From NCBI RefSeq assembly GCF_030698175.1, contig NZ_JAUYNT010000006.1, positions 124,001 through 188,000 of the forward strand: 64,000 nucleotides of DNA, written 5' to 3'. Position 1 is the first letter of the stretch. Each line of letters starts with the position of its first letter. Origin of the DNA: Pseudomonas sp. (GTDB lineage: Bacteria > Pseudomonadota > Gammaproteobacteria > Pseudomonadales > Pseudomonadaceae). The position numbers were made by a program, and so were the translations under genes. The notes under the pieces were generated by a model that was given only the letters and a program-made list of their open reading frames with translations, ran no database searches and was not told the DNA's origin. This document shows positions 1 to 8,700 of this stretch, piece after piece.

Positions 1-704
1 ACCATACCTTCAAGCCCTGGCTCGACGTGAACGGAAAAGCCGTTCGCCTGAAGTGCCGTGGATACCCATTCTGGCGAAAGCCTGAGCTTCCGATAGGCGC
101 TGACCCGCAGCCGCCAAGTAGAAGCAATTCGTTCATGGAGCACATCGTGCACATTGACGTAATCGGGGGCGTACTCAAGAAAGCAGGTCAATATTCGATC
201 AGTGTCGCTCTTTACGGAGACAAAGCGCCCTTGGCCAACAAGTGGAGATGTGTAGTCTCGGAACGTGGCGATGAACTTGCCACCCGACCGCAACGATTCC
301 GCAACAAGAGAGAACAGCTTCTCGACGGACGCCAGTTCTGGCAGGTGAGTCAACGTATCTCCCATGCACAAGATTAGATTTGCCTTTGCGTCGAGGTGGC
401 GCGGAAATGACAAGAGGTCATCCTCGACCGCTCTGACGGGCAGCGCTTCAGCGTGCACCCGCAGCTCGTCAAGCAGGATAGAGGATGTGTCCACTGCGAC
501 CACTGAGCAGCCGCGGCGAGCCAATGGAATGGTGTGCATGCCGAAGCCCGCGCCGAGATCAACGGCGGTGGTTCCACTGGCTAGAGTTGGGAGAACGGCT
601 TCGATCTCGGCTTCGCCCCGAGATACGGCGGCATCAAAGCCGCCGGCCATCCACAGGTAGACAGGAGCGAGGTGGATCTCGTAGTGATCAGCGACGGTGG
701 CCAT
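1..704 (-). CDS. SAM-dependent class I methyltransferase, cassette gene, 3' end outside window
   Basis: An open frame runs on the minus strand from ATG at 704 to the left edge of the window without a stop, so the gene is incomplete (about 234 codons seen). The protein starts MATVADHYEIHLAPVYLWMA. Residues near 48-60 read VDLGAGFGMHTIP, the glycine-rich motif I that binds S-adenosylmethionine, followed by VVAVDT with the acidic residue expected after strand 2 and LCMGDTLTHLP near motif IV. Substrate is unknown. The start lies about 18 bases after the end of the attC site at 722-802, with no clear ribosome binding site, as is common in integron cassettes. It is the third cassette of the visible array. 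Confidence 0.75.
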   Translation of the reverse strand, partial: MATVADHYEIHLAPVYLWMAGGFDAAVSRGEAEIEAVLPTLASGTTAVDLGAGFGMHTIPLARRGCSVVAVDTSSILLDELRVHAEALPVRAVEDDLLSFPRHLDAKANLILCMGDTLTHLPELASVEKLFSLVAESLRSGGKFIATFRDYTSPLVGQGRFVSVKSDTDRILTCFLEYAPDYVNVHDVLHERIASTWRLRVSAYRKLRLSPEWVSTALQANGFSVHVEPGLEGM

Positions 705-721
705 AAATGTGGGTTCCAAGC

Positions 722-802
722 GTCTAACGACCGAGTTGAGGTTCGCGCATGAAGCGGGCGAAGCCCGCAAAAGGCGCGTTCCGCCCGAACGACTGGTTAG
801 GC
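722..802 (-). other. attC recombination site 1 (81 bp)
   Basis: The plus strand starts GTCTAAC (722-728) and ends GTTAGGC (796-802), the two simple core sites RYYYAAC and GTTRRRY. Between them the arms are nearly complementary: CGACCGAGTTGAGG on the left pairs with CCGAACGACTGG on the right, and the loop holds a GCGGGC-GAA-GCCCGC hairpin. It separates the DUF2867 cassette from the methyltransferase cassette. The recombining core on the minus strand would be GTTAGAC. Confidence 0.85.
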
Positions 803-827
803 TGCGCATGGCGACTGGGAGTTTTGC

Positions 828-1373
828 TCACGCCTCCGTGGCCATTGGCCAACCGATTCGTGCGGCACGACGGAGATTGGATTGAACGACCAAGCGGTGG
901 AACGGGGCGATGACAAGAATATAGAGACGACCCAGGCGGTTGTGGCAATGGACCACGGTTGACAGAGTCAGGTGACGTTTGCCTCCCGCCGACGACTGAT
1001 TGGAACAGAGGACGGAGAGCCTGAAGTCCAGGTGCTTGTCGTCTTCTCCAAGGATAACTTCGGTCGGACTGGTGCCGTAGATCCTGAAGATGCCGACGCG
1101 GCCTGTCGTGCTCTCCGCACCAAGTAACGCAAGTTGCTTGGCAGTTTTGAGGCCGAACCTGCCGACCACCGTATCTCGGACTGCCATGAGGCTGCTGACC
1201 CACGGTGCTTGTTGGGAGAAGATGAACCTCGCCAACAGTTCGGGATTGGTCGACGCTCCGGGCGGAAGCTCGATTGAGTAAGCGTCAGCAAGATTCGTCG
1301 TTGCGTAGGCTCCGGAAATTGCCGACTCCGGAGGAAGCGATACAGGCGTTGCGCGATGCTGTTGAGTTGACAT
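828..1373 (-). CDS. DUF2867 family protein, cassette gene
   Basis: The 181-residue product starts MSTQQHRATPVSLPPESAIS and carries the features I associate with DUF2867: the early ADAYSIELPPGA segment, FGLKTAKQL, VGIFRIYGTS, the HLDFRLSVL strand and a C-terminal LYILVIAPFHRLVVQSNLRRA. Function of the family is unknown. The ATG at 1373 lies 29 bases after attC site 2 and has no good ribosome binding site. The stop lies 25 bases before attC site 1. The gene thus fills one complete cassette, read in the same direction as the array. Confidence 0.8.
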   Translation of the reverse strand: MSTQQHRATPVSLPPESAISGAYATTNLADAYSIELPPGASTNPELLARFIFSQQAPWVSSLMAVRDTVVGRFGLKTAKQLALLGAESTTGRVGIFRIYGTSPTEVILGEDDKHLDFRLSVLCSNQSSAGGKRHLTLSTVVHCHNRLGRLYILVIAPFHRLVVQSNLRRAARIGWPMATEA

Positions 1374-1401
1374 GTGTGCGATCCAGTGGCTGGGTTCTGA
1401 G

Positions 1402-1470
1402 GTCTAACGCGCCGTTGAGCGGCGCCGGAGCGCGTAGCGCGGAGGCGTCCGCTCGAACGGCTGGCTAGGC
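1402..1470 (-). other. attC recombination site 2 (69 bp), one degenerate core
   Basis: The plus strand starts GTCTAAC (1402-1408) and ends GCTAGGC (1464-1470). The minus-strand recombining core GTTAGAC is intact; the other core reads GCCTAGC instead of a sequence ending in AAC. The arms CGCCGTTGAGCGG and CCGCTCGAACGGC are complementary with a bulge, and the loop contains GCGCGTAGCGCG. The site lies between the DUF1330 and DUF2867 genes. Confidence 0.8.
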
Positions 1471-1475
1471 GTCAT

Positions 1476-1796
1476 TCACATCGTTTCCAACAGACGGAGA
1501 TTCTTCTCTAAGTCCAATTCTTCTACCGTGACAGCAATTCCTTTTGAATTGTCTGTGCGCAGATGAATGATCTTTTGGTACTCGGGTGAGTGGTACCAAC
1601 TATTAAGCGCTTCCTTTGATTTGAATCGAATAACGACCGTCATCGAGCCTGGCTCACCCTCTAACGGTTCCGATTCGTAATCGGCTACGAGTACTTCTGC
1701 GCCATGCGCTTCCAGCGTCGGAAAAACGGCGGGGACATAAAATTTAAAGCCTTCCGGCTTCGTGAGTTCGAAGTTGGCAACCAGATATGCGCTCAT
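1476..1796 (-). CDS. DUF1330 family protein, cassette gene
   Basis: This 106-residue protein starts MSAYLVANFELTKPEGFK and has the dimeric ferredoxin-like (alpha-beta barrel) pattern of DUF1330: MSAYLVANFEL strand, YVPAVFPTLEAHGAEVLV, MTVVIRFKSKEALNSWYHSP and YQKIIHLRTDNSKG. ATG at 1796 was chosen over a TTG three bases upstream because AGGAG sits six bases before the ATG. The stop lies only five bases from attC site 2. It is the most integrase-proximal gene of the array that can be seen. Enzymatic role is unknown. Its base composition looks richer in A and T than the neighbouring chromosomal genes. Confidence 0.8.
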   Translation of the reverse strand: MSAYLVANFELTKPEGFKFYVPAVFPTLEAHGAEVLVADYESEPLEGEPGSMTVVIRFKSKEALNSWYHSPEYQKIIHLRTDNSKGIAVTVEELDLEKNLRLLETM

Positions 1797-2106
1797 CAAT
1801 TTCTCCTTGACTCGTCGTGTTAGTAACTTGGTTTGCTCATTTCGTCGAGGAACCTAGCCGCTGCAGGATAATGGGACGGCTCCGTGACGCTTAACAATGG
1901 AGTTACTCTGACCACTTGCTCGAGAAGAAACCCATTGCTGTAGAGGGCACGACTTCATCCGTCTTGCCTGGCTTGGACTGCACATGGGTAATTCTTGCGA
2001 ACATAGATTTCTCCAGTGATAAATACCCGTACTGCAAGCGTTCTAAGGGTGAGCTGGATCGACGTTAACCAGTCAGCGCCCAGATCGCAGCACACAGCGG
2101 TATCTT
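1797..2106. other. Intergenic boundary between cassette array and chromosome
   Basis: About 310 bases without a convincing gene. It contains the AGGAG ribosome binding site of the DUF1330 gene and a GTTAAGC heptamer (minus strand, 1889-1895) preceded by GTAACTCCATT, which vaguely resembles the 3' arm of an attC. The matching left arm is not evident, so neither attI nor a third attC is called. I see no integrase remnant. Confidence 0.5.
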
Positions 2107-2547
2107 CTATAAGCGGCTCCAAACCTGGAGCACTCCCTGTAAATGAATCAAACCAAAACCGCAGCAAATCACCGAACTCCACAGCATGAAGGGGCTGACC
2201 AGTGCCGGTTTGAAAAGTAGCCAGGGCACTATGGCCAGCCCCCGCAGCAAATAAACTGCCGTGATCAGACCCAAGACTGGTCGCTGCCAGGCAAACACAC
2301 CTTGCGCCAGCGGCCAACCGGCCCCGGCCAGCGCATAGGCACTCCAGAGAAACAGCACCGACGCAATGCCCGCAGTAATAAGGGCCGGATACCAGCTACC
2401 GGCCTGAGCCATACGCGCCATATCTTCACCGGCACCAAAGTAGCGGTACCACGGCGCGCCGCCGACGATAATGCCCAGGTGCAGCAGGCCAGCCACGGCA
2501 CTCAGCCCAGCCGCCCAGACCAGCCACAGATTCAGTGGAGCACTCAT
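2107..2547 (-). CDS. Small integral membrane protein, four predicted segments
   Basis: The 146-residue product has four hydrophobic stretches (about residues 5-30, 53-75, 83-105 and 116-138), so it is probably an inner-membrane protein. I do not recognise the family. The ATG at 2547 overlaps the stop of the TetR-type regulator gene by four bases (ATGA), which indicates translational coupling. Together with the upstream regulator and another small membrane protein it forms a minus-strand operon; the regulator probably controls both membrane proteins. Confidence 0.75.
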   Translation of the reverse strand: MSAPLNLWLVWAAGLSAVAGLLHLGIIVGGAPWYRYFGAGEDMARMAQAGSWYPALITAGIASVLFLWSAYALAGAGWPLAQGVFAWQRPVLGLITAVYLLRGLAIVPWLLFKPALVSPFMLWSSVICCGFGLIHLQGVLQVWSRL

Positions 2548-3278
2548 TTGCGCGCCGCCTCCATGCCCCGACGTGCGAGCTGGAGCAGGTCCATCAACCC
2601 ACTGCCCTCGTGCATCAGCCGCGCCATTTGGCTGCGTAGCACAAAGCCACCCAGCTCCAGCACCTTGTCGATCAAACCACTGCGCAAGGCCAACACCAGC
2701 ACTCCCAGGCTCAGATCAACCATTTGAGTGGTATTGGCAAAGACGTCAGTTTTGTCACGTAACCAGTAAGCCAGCACGGCGTACACATAGTCCGCCAGCA
2801 ACCCGGCCAGGCTGGGCTTGAAGCCACAGGGGAGGATTTCACCGGCCGTTTCGGCATGTTCCAGCATCTCGGCGAAAGCCTGTTGGAGCAGAGCCTTGGC
2901 TGGCAGCTCTTGGCCCATCAGCAGCATGGGCGTGCGTGCAATCAGGCCACGCGCAATGCCGACAAACTCGCGGTCGGCCAAGACAATCTCCAGCAGGCTG
3001 TCGATCAACAACTGCAGGCGCTCTTGCAGCGTGAAGCTCGCTTGCCCACGGGTGGACTGCATTTGCGCCAGGGCGTCGGCGATGGCTTGTTCAAAGTAAG
3101 CCATCACCAGCTTTTCCTTACTGGGGAAATACTTGTAAATGGTGGCGTCTCCCAGGTCGGCGGCCCGGGCAATCTGCTTCATCGTGGTGCCTTCAAACCC
3201 GTGCTGGGTCATCAAGTCAACCGCAGTTTGGATGATCAAGCGGCGGTTTTTAGCCTGCTGGGCTTTGGTGGTACGCAT
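2544..3278 (-). CDS. TetR/AcrR family transcriptional regulator
   Basis: The 244-residue protein starts MRTTKAQQAKNRRLIIQTA. Residues about 12-58 form a TetR-type helix-turn-helix: LMTQHGFEGTTMKQIARAAD followed by DATIYKYFPSKEKLV, the signature with Tyr-Lys-Tyr-Phe. The C-terminal helical ligand domain is not matched to a known effector. The ATG at 3278 was preferred to a longer upstream frame because of a GAGG box eight bases before it and the usual N-terminal distance to the DNA-binding domain. It lies between two small membrane protein genes. A local repressor role is inferred. Confidence 0.9.
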   Translation of the reverse strand: MRTTKAQQAKNRRLIIQTAVDLMTQHGFEGTTMKQIARAADLGDATIYKYFPSKEKLVMAYFEQAIADALAQMQSTRGQASFTLQERLQLLIDSLLEIVLADREFVGIARGLIARTPMLLMGQELPAKALLQQAFAEMLEHAETAGEILPCGFKPSLAGLLADYVYAVLAYWLRDKTDVFANTTQMVDLSLGVLVLALRSGLIDKVLELGGFVLRSQMARLMHEGSGLMDLLQLARRGMEAARK

Positions 3279-3306
3279 AGTGGGAACCTCAGGGCTTGCG
3301 CCGCGG

Positions 3307-3669
3307 TTAGGGCAACAGACCGTAGCCCGCAGCAATCAGCAAAGGACTGACAAACAGCGCCGCCCAAAACGGCGACTTGGGGAAGGCTGTAACCCCTACC
3401 AGGGCGATTACAAACGTATAGATGCCGAGGAGCTTGAGCAGCGCGAGGTCGCCAACTGCAACCGCGTGGATGCCCATATGCCCGGCGAGCATGAGCAGCG
3501 GGCCGAAAATGACAAACCAAAAAGCGCTACGGCGCACCTCTGGCACCCCGAACTGCCCGACGTAGCCGGCAGAAACCGCCGCCAGCAAAGGCCTCTTGAA
3601 CTTGACCACGCCAAAGACGATGTGCGCCACCCCCAGCGAAAACACGAACCACACAAGTGCGCTTGCCAT
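3307..3669 (-). CDS. Small membrane protein, DUF6463-like
   Basis: The 120-residue product starts MASALVWFVFSLGVAHIVFG and has four hydrophobic segments, with the RRSAFWFVIFGPLLMLAGH stretch in the middle that recalls the DUF6463 family of small membrane proteins; the family name is from memory. ATG at 3669 is preceded by GGGGAGG at a spacing of eight bases, better than the TTG six bases upstream. The next gene, a TetR-type regulator, starts 28 bases after its stop. It is probably the first gene of the three-gene operon, whose promoter should lie in the AT-rich stretch at 3690-3790. Confidence 0.7.
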   Translation of the reverse strand: MASALVWFVFSLGVAHIVFGVVKFKRPLLAAVSAGYVGQFGVPEVRRSAFWFVIFGPLLMLAGHMGIHAVAVGDLALLKLLGIYTFVIALVGVTAFPKSPFWAALFVSPLLIAAGYGLLP

Positions 3670-3750
3670 ACCCAAAGCCTCCCCTTACTCGAAAATCAAC
3701 ATTAGCATAAAGAATACTTACTATCGATTAAATTGAATTAATTTATAATT

Positions 3751-3879
3751 TTAGAATATAAAATACCAATTAAAGAGATAGAGCACTCCCACCTCGGTGC
3801 CGGCCAAGCGAATGGCACCGGCACACATGCCGCCCAGAACCGAGCCGTAGATGGCTAATTGGGGGCTCGCTGCCGCCAT
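3751..3879 (-). other. Short hydrophobic reading frame, possible gene remnant
   Basis: A 42-codon minus-strand frame begins at ATG 3879 and reads MAAASPQLAIYGSVLGG then MCAGAIRLAGTEVGVLYLF before a stop at 3751. It looks like a membrane segment of a larger protein rather than a free-standing gene: the start codon sits inside a perfect hairpin, there is no ribosome binding site and the last residues come from the AT-rich island. I cannot name the parent family. Confidence 0.3.
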
Positions 3880-3910
3880 CGGCTTTGGCGTTTACGCCAA
3901 AGCCGATGGC
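3875..3910. repeat. Perfect 17-bp hairpin with two-base loop
   Basis: GCCATCGGCTTTGGCGT (3875-3891) and its exact complement (3894-3910) are separated by TT. There is no T-tract on either side, so a simple intrinsic terminator is unlikely; a REP-like element or a cruciform-type site is possible. Confidence 0.7.
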
Positions 3911-4070
3911 CCTGGTGTGAACGCTGGCGCGTAAAGTCATCGACATCGACCTGATTGCACCCCACCACCTTCAGTCGCCTGACATACAGTTCGGCCAGCC
4001 CCGGCAGGGCTACACCGATCCGCCTCCAGTAAGGCCAGTTGCGCAAAAACATTCCTCGCCAAAACGCAAA

Positions 4071-4090
4071 ACGGGAGCCGAAGCTCCCGT
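4071..4090 (-). terminator. Rho-independent terminator downstream of gap
   Basis: ACGGGAGC-CGAA-GCTCCCGT forms an eight-base-pair stem with a tetraloop, flanked by AAAAC and GTTTT runs, so it can act in both directions. It lies 24 bases after the stop of gap. Confidence 0.85.
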
Positions 4091-4113
4091 TTTGTTATTA
4101 CCCGTCGCCTGTA

Positions 4114-5562
4114 TTAGCGCGGGAAAGCTGGCGGGTTAACCCCGGCCATGTCTTCCATCACCCGTACTACCTGGCAGCTGTAGCCGAACTCGTTGTCGTA
4201 CCAGACGTAGAGCACGACGCGGTTGTCGTTGCAGATGGTGGCTTCGGCATCGACCACACCGGCATGACGCGAGCCGACGAAATCGGTGGAAACCACTTCC
4301 AGCGACTGGACGAAATCGATCTGCTTGTGCAGGTCCGAGTGCAGGGCCATGTGGCGCAGGTACTCGTTCATCTCTTCGCGGGTGCTGGCTTTCTCAAGGT
4401 TGAGATTGAGAATCGCCATTGACACGTTCGGCGTCGGTACGCGAATGGCGTTGCCGGTCAACTTGCCTTTCAGCACTGGCAGCGCTTTGGCGGCAGCAGT
4501 GGCGGCACCGGTTTCGGTGATCACCATATTCAGCGGCGCCGAACGACCACGGCGATCGCCCTTGTGGAAGTTGTCGATCAGGTTCTGGTCGTTGGTGTAC
4601 GAATGCACGGTTTCAACGTGGCCGTTGAGGATGCCGAACTTGTCATTCACCGCTTTAAGCACCGGCACGATGGCGTTGGTGGTGCAGGAGGCGGCCGAGA
4701 TGATTTTGTCATCGGCGCTGATTTCGCCATGGTTAATGCCATGCACGATGTTCTTCAGTTCACCCTTACCCGGTGCGGTCAGCACCACGCGGTCGATACC
4801 TGGGCAAGCCAAATGTTGGCCCAGGCCCTCGGCATCGCGCCAAACGCCGGTGTTGTCGACCAGCAGAGCGTTCTGAATGCCGTACTGGGTGTAGTCGACT
4901 TCTTTCGGGTCTTTGGCGTAGATAACCTGGATCAGGTTGCCGTTGGCAGTGATGGTGTTGTTGGCTTCATCGATGGTGATGGTGCCATCGAACGGGCCAT
5001 GCACCGAGTCGCGGCGCAGCAGGCTGGCACGCTTGACCAGGTCATTGTCGGCCCCCTTACGCACGACAATGGCGCGCAGACGCAAGCCATCGCCACCACC
5101 GGTTTTCTCGATCAGGATGCGCGCCAACAGGCGGCCGATACGACCAAAACCGTAGAGCACAACGTCGGTGCCTTTACTGGCTTTAACGCCTTGCTGGCCT
5201 ACAACCGCGGCCATTTCTTCGCGCACGAACTGCTCAACGCTGCGGCCATTGCCTTCAGCTTTGAACTTGCTGGCCATCCGCCCGAGGTCAACCGAGGCGG
5301 CGCCGAGTTTCAGCTCACTCATGACTTTGAGCAGCGGGAAGGTGTCCTGCACCGCCAGTTCGGCATCATTGGCCAAGCGGTGGCGAGCAAAGCGGTGGGC
5401 TTTGAGAATGGAGATAACCGAACGGTTGATCAGACTGCGGCCGTAGATCGAACTCACCACATTATTATTGCGGTAAAGCTGGCCAATCAGCGGAATCATC
5501 GCCTCGGCGAGGGCTTCACGGTCAATCCACTCACTGAGACACTGGTCAGACTTCTGGGTCAC
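4114..5562 (-). CDS. gap: Glyceraldehyde-3-phosphate dehydrogenase, long GapB-like form
   Basis: The enzyme oxidises glyceraldehyde 3-phosphate with NAD(P) and phosphate to 1,3-bisphosphoglycerate. The 482-residue product is about 150 residues longer than standard GAPDH because of an N-terminal region (MTQKSDQCLSEWIDREALAE in the GTG-start frame). The Rossmann motif is YGFGRIGRLLARIL near residue 135, and the catalytic cysteine is C293 in SAASCTTNA. I chose GTG at 5562 because GGAAGG lies eight bases upstream and the family starts with this sequence in P. aeruginosa (PA3001, from memory). It is divergent from mfd, with about 200 bases between the two. The long form is thought to serve gluconeogenic flux in Pseudomonas; that is inference here. 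Confidence 0.9.
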   Translation of the reverse strand: MTQKSDQCLSEWIDREALAEAMIPLIGQLYRNNNVVSSIYGRSLINRSVISILKAHRFARHRLANDAELAVQDTFPLLKVMSELKLGAASVDLGRMASKFKAEGNGRSVEQFVREEMAAVVGQQGVKASKGTDVVLYGFGRIGRLLARILIEKTGGGDGLRLRAIVVRKGADNDLVKRASLLRRDSVHGPFDGTITIDEANNTITANGNLIQVIYAKDPKEVDYTQYGIQNALLVDNTGVWRDAEGLGQHLACPGIDRVVLTAPGKGELKNIVHGINHGEISADDKIISAASCTTNAIVPVLKAVNDKFGILNGHVETVHSYTNDQNLIDNFHKGDRRGRSAPLNMVITETGAATAAAKALPVLKGKLTGNAIRVPTPNVSMAILNLNLEKASTREEMNEYLRHMALHSDLHKQIDFVQSLEVVSTDFVGSRHAGVVDAEATICNDNRVVLYVWYDNEFGYSCQVVRVMEDMAGVNPPAFPR

Positions 5563-5760
5563 AGGCAGTACCTTCCACGATATGTAGGGGCTAAAAAAAG
5601 GGACTACATTATGACGGCGCAAGCCGATAGGAGCAATGCACGCCGGTCATGACTGATCTGCGTAACTGACATGCACGACTGACATGCATGAGCATGACTG
5701 ACATTCGGTGGTGCTGGCCGCTACAATCGCAGCCTTTCTCGTCACGCCCGCGAGCCGACC

Positions 5761-8700
5761 GTGCCAGTACTGAGCTTACCGACTCTGCCCGCCGCCAGCG
5801 GCAATCTGATCAATGCCAAGCAGGCCTGGGGCAACCTGCCCGGCGCCGCACTGAGCCTGGCGATTGCCGAGGCCGCCAGCGCAGCCAAGCGCTTTACCTT
5901 GCTGCTAACCGCAGACAGCCAGAGCGCCGAACGCCTGGAGCAAGAGCTGGGCTTTTTCGCCCCAGAGTTGCCGGTGCTGCACTTTCCCGACTGGGAAACC
6001 CTGCCCTACGACCTGTTCTCGCCGCACCAAGACATCCTTTCCCAGCGCATCGCCGCCCTCTATCGATTGCCGGAGTTGGCCCACGGCATTTTGGTGGTGC
6101 CTATCACTACCGCTCTGCACCGCCTGGCGCCGACCCGGTTTCTGCTCGGCTCCAGCCTGGTATTGGATGTCGGCCAGAAGCTCGATGTCGAGCAGATGCG
6201 CAGCCGCCTGCAGGCCAGCGGTTATCGCTGCGTCGACACTGTTTATGAGCACGGCGAATTTGCCGTGCGCGGTTCCATAGTCGATCTGTTCCCGATGGGC
6301 AACCCACTGCCCTATCGCATCGACCTGTTCGACGATGAGATCGAAACCCTGCGCACCTTCGACCCCGAGACCCAGCGCTCCATCGCCAAGGTCGAGTCGA
6401 TCCGCCTGCTGCCGGCTCGTGAGTTTCCGCTGACCAAAGAAGCCATCACCGGCTTTCGGGCGCGCTTTCGCGAGCGTTTCGACGTGGATTTCCGCCGCTG
6501 CACCATCTATCAAGACCTCAACAGCGGCATCACTCCGGCCGGTATCGAGTACTACCTGCCGTTGTTTTTCGAGGACAGCGCCACCCTGTTTGACTACCTG
6601 CCCGGCGACACCCAGGTGTTCTCCCTGCCGGGGGTGGAAAAAGCCGCCGAACAGTTCTGGAGCGATGTGCGCAACCGCTATGAGGAGCGCCGCGTCGACC
6701 CCGAGCGGCCATTGCTGCCGCCGGCCGAGCTGTTTCTGCCAGTGGAAGACTGCTTCGCCCGGCTGAAGCAATGGCCACGGGTGGTGGTCAGCCAGCAGGA
6801 CATCGACAGCGGCGTCGGCCGGCACCGCTTGCCGTCCCGTGCGCTGCCGGAGCTGGCGATTGAATCCAAGGCCAATCAGCCGCTGGGCAACCTGGAGCGT
6901 TTTCTCAATGAGTTTGCCGGCCGCGTGCTGTTTACCGCCGAATCGGCCGGCCGCCGCGAGGTGCTGCTGGAGCTGCTGGCGCGCCTGCAACTGCGCCCGC
7001 AAGCGGTGGAGAGCTGGGAAGATTTCGTCACCAGTGACGCACGCTTGGCCATCTGTATCGCGCCACTGGACGACGGCCTGCTGCTGGAACAGCCGGCGCT
7101 GGCCCTGATCGCCGAGAGCCCGTTGTTCGGTCAGCGGGTGATGCAACGCCGGCGCCGCGAGAAGCGCGCCGACAGCCACGATGCGGTGATCAAGAACCTC
7201 ACCGAACTGCGCGAAGGCGCACCCGTGGTGCATATCGACCATGGCGTCGGCCGTTATCTGGGGCTGGTGACGTTGGAAATCGACGGCCAGGCCGCCGAAT
7301 TCCTGACCATGATGTACGCCGAGGAAGCCAAGCTCTACGTACCGGTCGCCAGCCTGCACCTGATCGCCCGCTACACCGGCAGCGACGACGCCCTGGCGCC
7401 CCTGCACCGGCTGGGCTCGGAGATTTGGCAGAAAGCCAAACGCAAAGCCGCCGAACAGGTGCGCGATGTCGCCGCCGAGCTGCTCGACATCTATGCCCGC
7501 CGCGCCGCCCGCGAAGGCTATGCGTTTGCCGACCCGATGGCCGACTACGCGACCTTTAGCGCCGGCTTCCCCTTCGAGGAAACCCCGGACCAGCAGACCA
7601 CCATCGATGCGGTCAAAGCCGACATGCTGTCCGGCAAGCCGATGGATCGCCTGGTCTGCGGCGATGTCGGTTTCGGCAAGACCGAAGTGGCCATGCGCGC
7701 CGCTTTTATCGCGGTACACAGCGGCAAGCAGGTGGCGATTCTGGTGCCCACCACCCTGCTCGCCCAGCAGCACTACAACAGCTTTCGCGACCGCTTCGCC
7801 GACTGGCCGGTAACGGTCGAGGTGATGAGCCGCTTCAAGTCGGCTAAAGAAGTAAATGCCGCAGTGGTGCAACTGGCCGAGGGCAAGATCGACATCGTCA
7901 TCGGCACCCACAAGCTGCTGCAAGACGACGTGAAGATCAAAAACCTCGGCCTGGTGATTATCGACGAAGAGCATCGCTTCGGCGTGCGCCAGAAGGAGCA
8001 GATGAAGGCCCTGCGCAGCGAGGTGGATATCCTCACCCTGACCGCCACGCCGATTCCACGCACCCTAAACATGGCCGTCTCCGGCATGCGCGACCTGTCG
8101 ATCATCGCCACTCCACCAGCCCGACGCCTGTCGGTGCGCACCTTTGTGATGGAGGAGCAGAAACCGGTCATCAAGGAAGCGCTGCTGCGTGAACTGCTGC
8201 GCGGCGGCCAGGTGTATTACCTGCACAACGATGTGAAAACCATCGAGAAATGCGCGACGGACTTGGCCGAATTGGTGCCCGAGGCGCGCATCGGCATCGG
8301 CCACGGGCAGATGCGCGAACGCGATCTTGAGCAGGTAATGAGCGACTTTTATCACAAGCGTTTCAACGTGCTGATCGCCTCGACCATCATCGAAACCGGC
8401 ATCGACGTGCCGAGCGCCAACACCATCATCATCGAGCGCGCCGACAAGTTCGGCCTGGCCCAGCTGCACCAGTTGCGTGGCCGGGTCGGTCGCAGTCACC
8501 ACCAGGCCTACGCCTATTTACTCACCCCACCGCGCAAGCAGATGACCCCGGACGCCGAGAAGCGCCTGGAGGCCATCGCCAACACCCAGGATCTGGGCGC
8601 CGGTTTCTTGCTGGCCACCAACGACTTGGAAATTCGCGGTGCCGGCGAACTGCTCGGCGACGGCCAGAGCGGCCAGATTCAGGCGGTCGGCTTCACCCTC

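Larger units (their letters stand above)
1..1895 (-). mobile_element. Integron gene-cassette array (part), no integrase in view
   Basis: Three minus-strand genes are separated by two attC recombination sites (722-802 and 1402-1470), which is the layout of integron cassettes. Orientation was set by comparing the attC arms with a remembered class 1 site (the aadA cassette): on the minus strand both sites begin GCCTA(A/G)C-CAG(T/C)CGTTCG and end with GTTAGAC, so the array reads right to left like its genes. Upstream of the first gene (right side) no intI gene and no clear attI appear; a lone GTTAAGC core-like heptamer at 1889-1895 is the only hint of a boundary. The array runs off the left end of the window. 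The best description is a CALIN-like (integrase-less) cluster or the integrase-distal part of a chromosomal integron. Confidence 0.8.
3670..4113. other. Intergenic region with AT-rich island and decayed coding traces
   Basis: From 3690 to 3785 the DNA is very AT-rich, unlike its neighbours, and probably holds the promoter of the TetR operon (for example ATTAAATTGAATTAAT, 3728-3743). From 3780 to 4050 lies GC-rich DNA with a short hydrophobic frame (3751-3879), a perfect hairpin (3875-3910) and the gap terminator (4071-4090). No intact gene is recognised. Confidence 0.6.

Noticed and set aside
722..1470. First idea that the cassette array reads left to right (plus strand)
   Set aside because: The inner arms match the reverse complement of a known class 1 attC, and all three cassette genes lie on the minus strand, so the array is minus-oriented.
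1889..1895. GTTAAGC as attI or third attC core
   Set aside because: The heptamer fits GTTRRRY but no paired arm or integrase is near; kept only as a weak hint in the array entry.
5905..7974. Long minus-strand open frame (689 codons) opposite mfd
   Set aside because: It is exactly antisense to the strong mfd gene, is rich in Q/H/G/A without domains and has no ribosome binding site; a shadow of GC-rich codon use.
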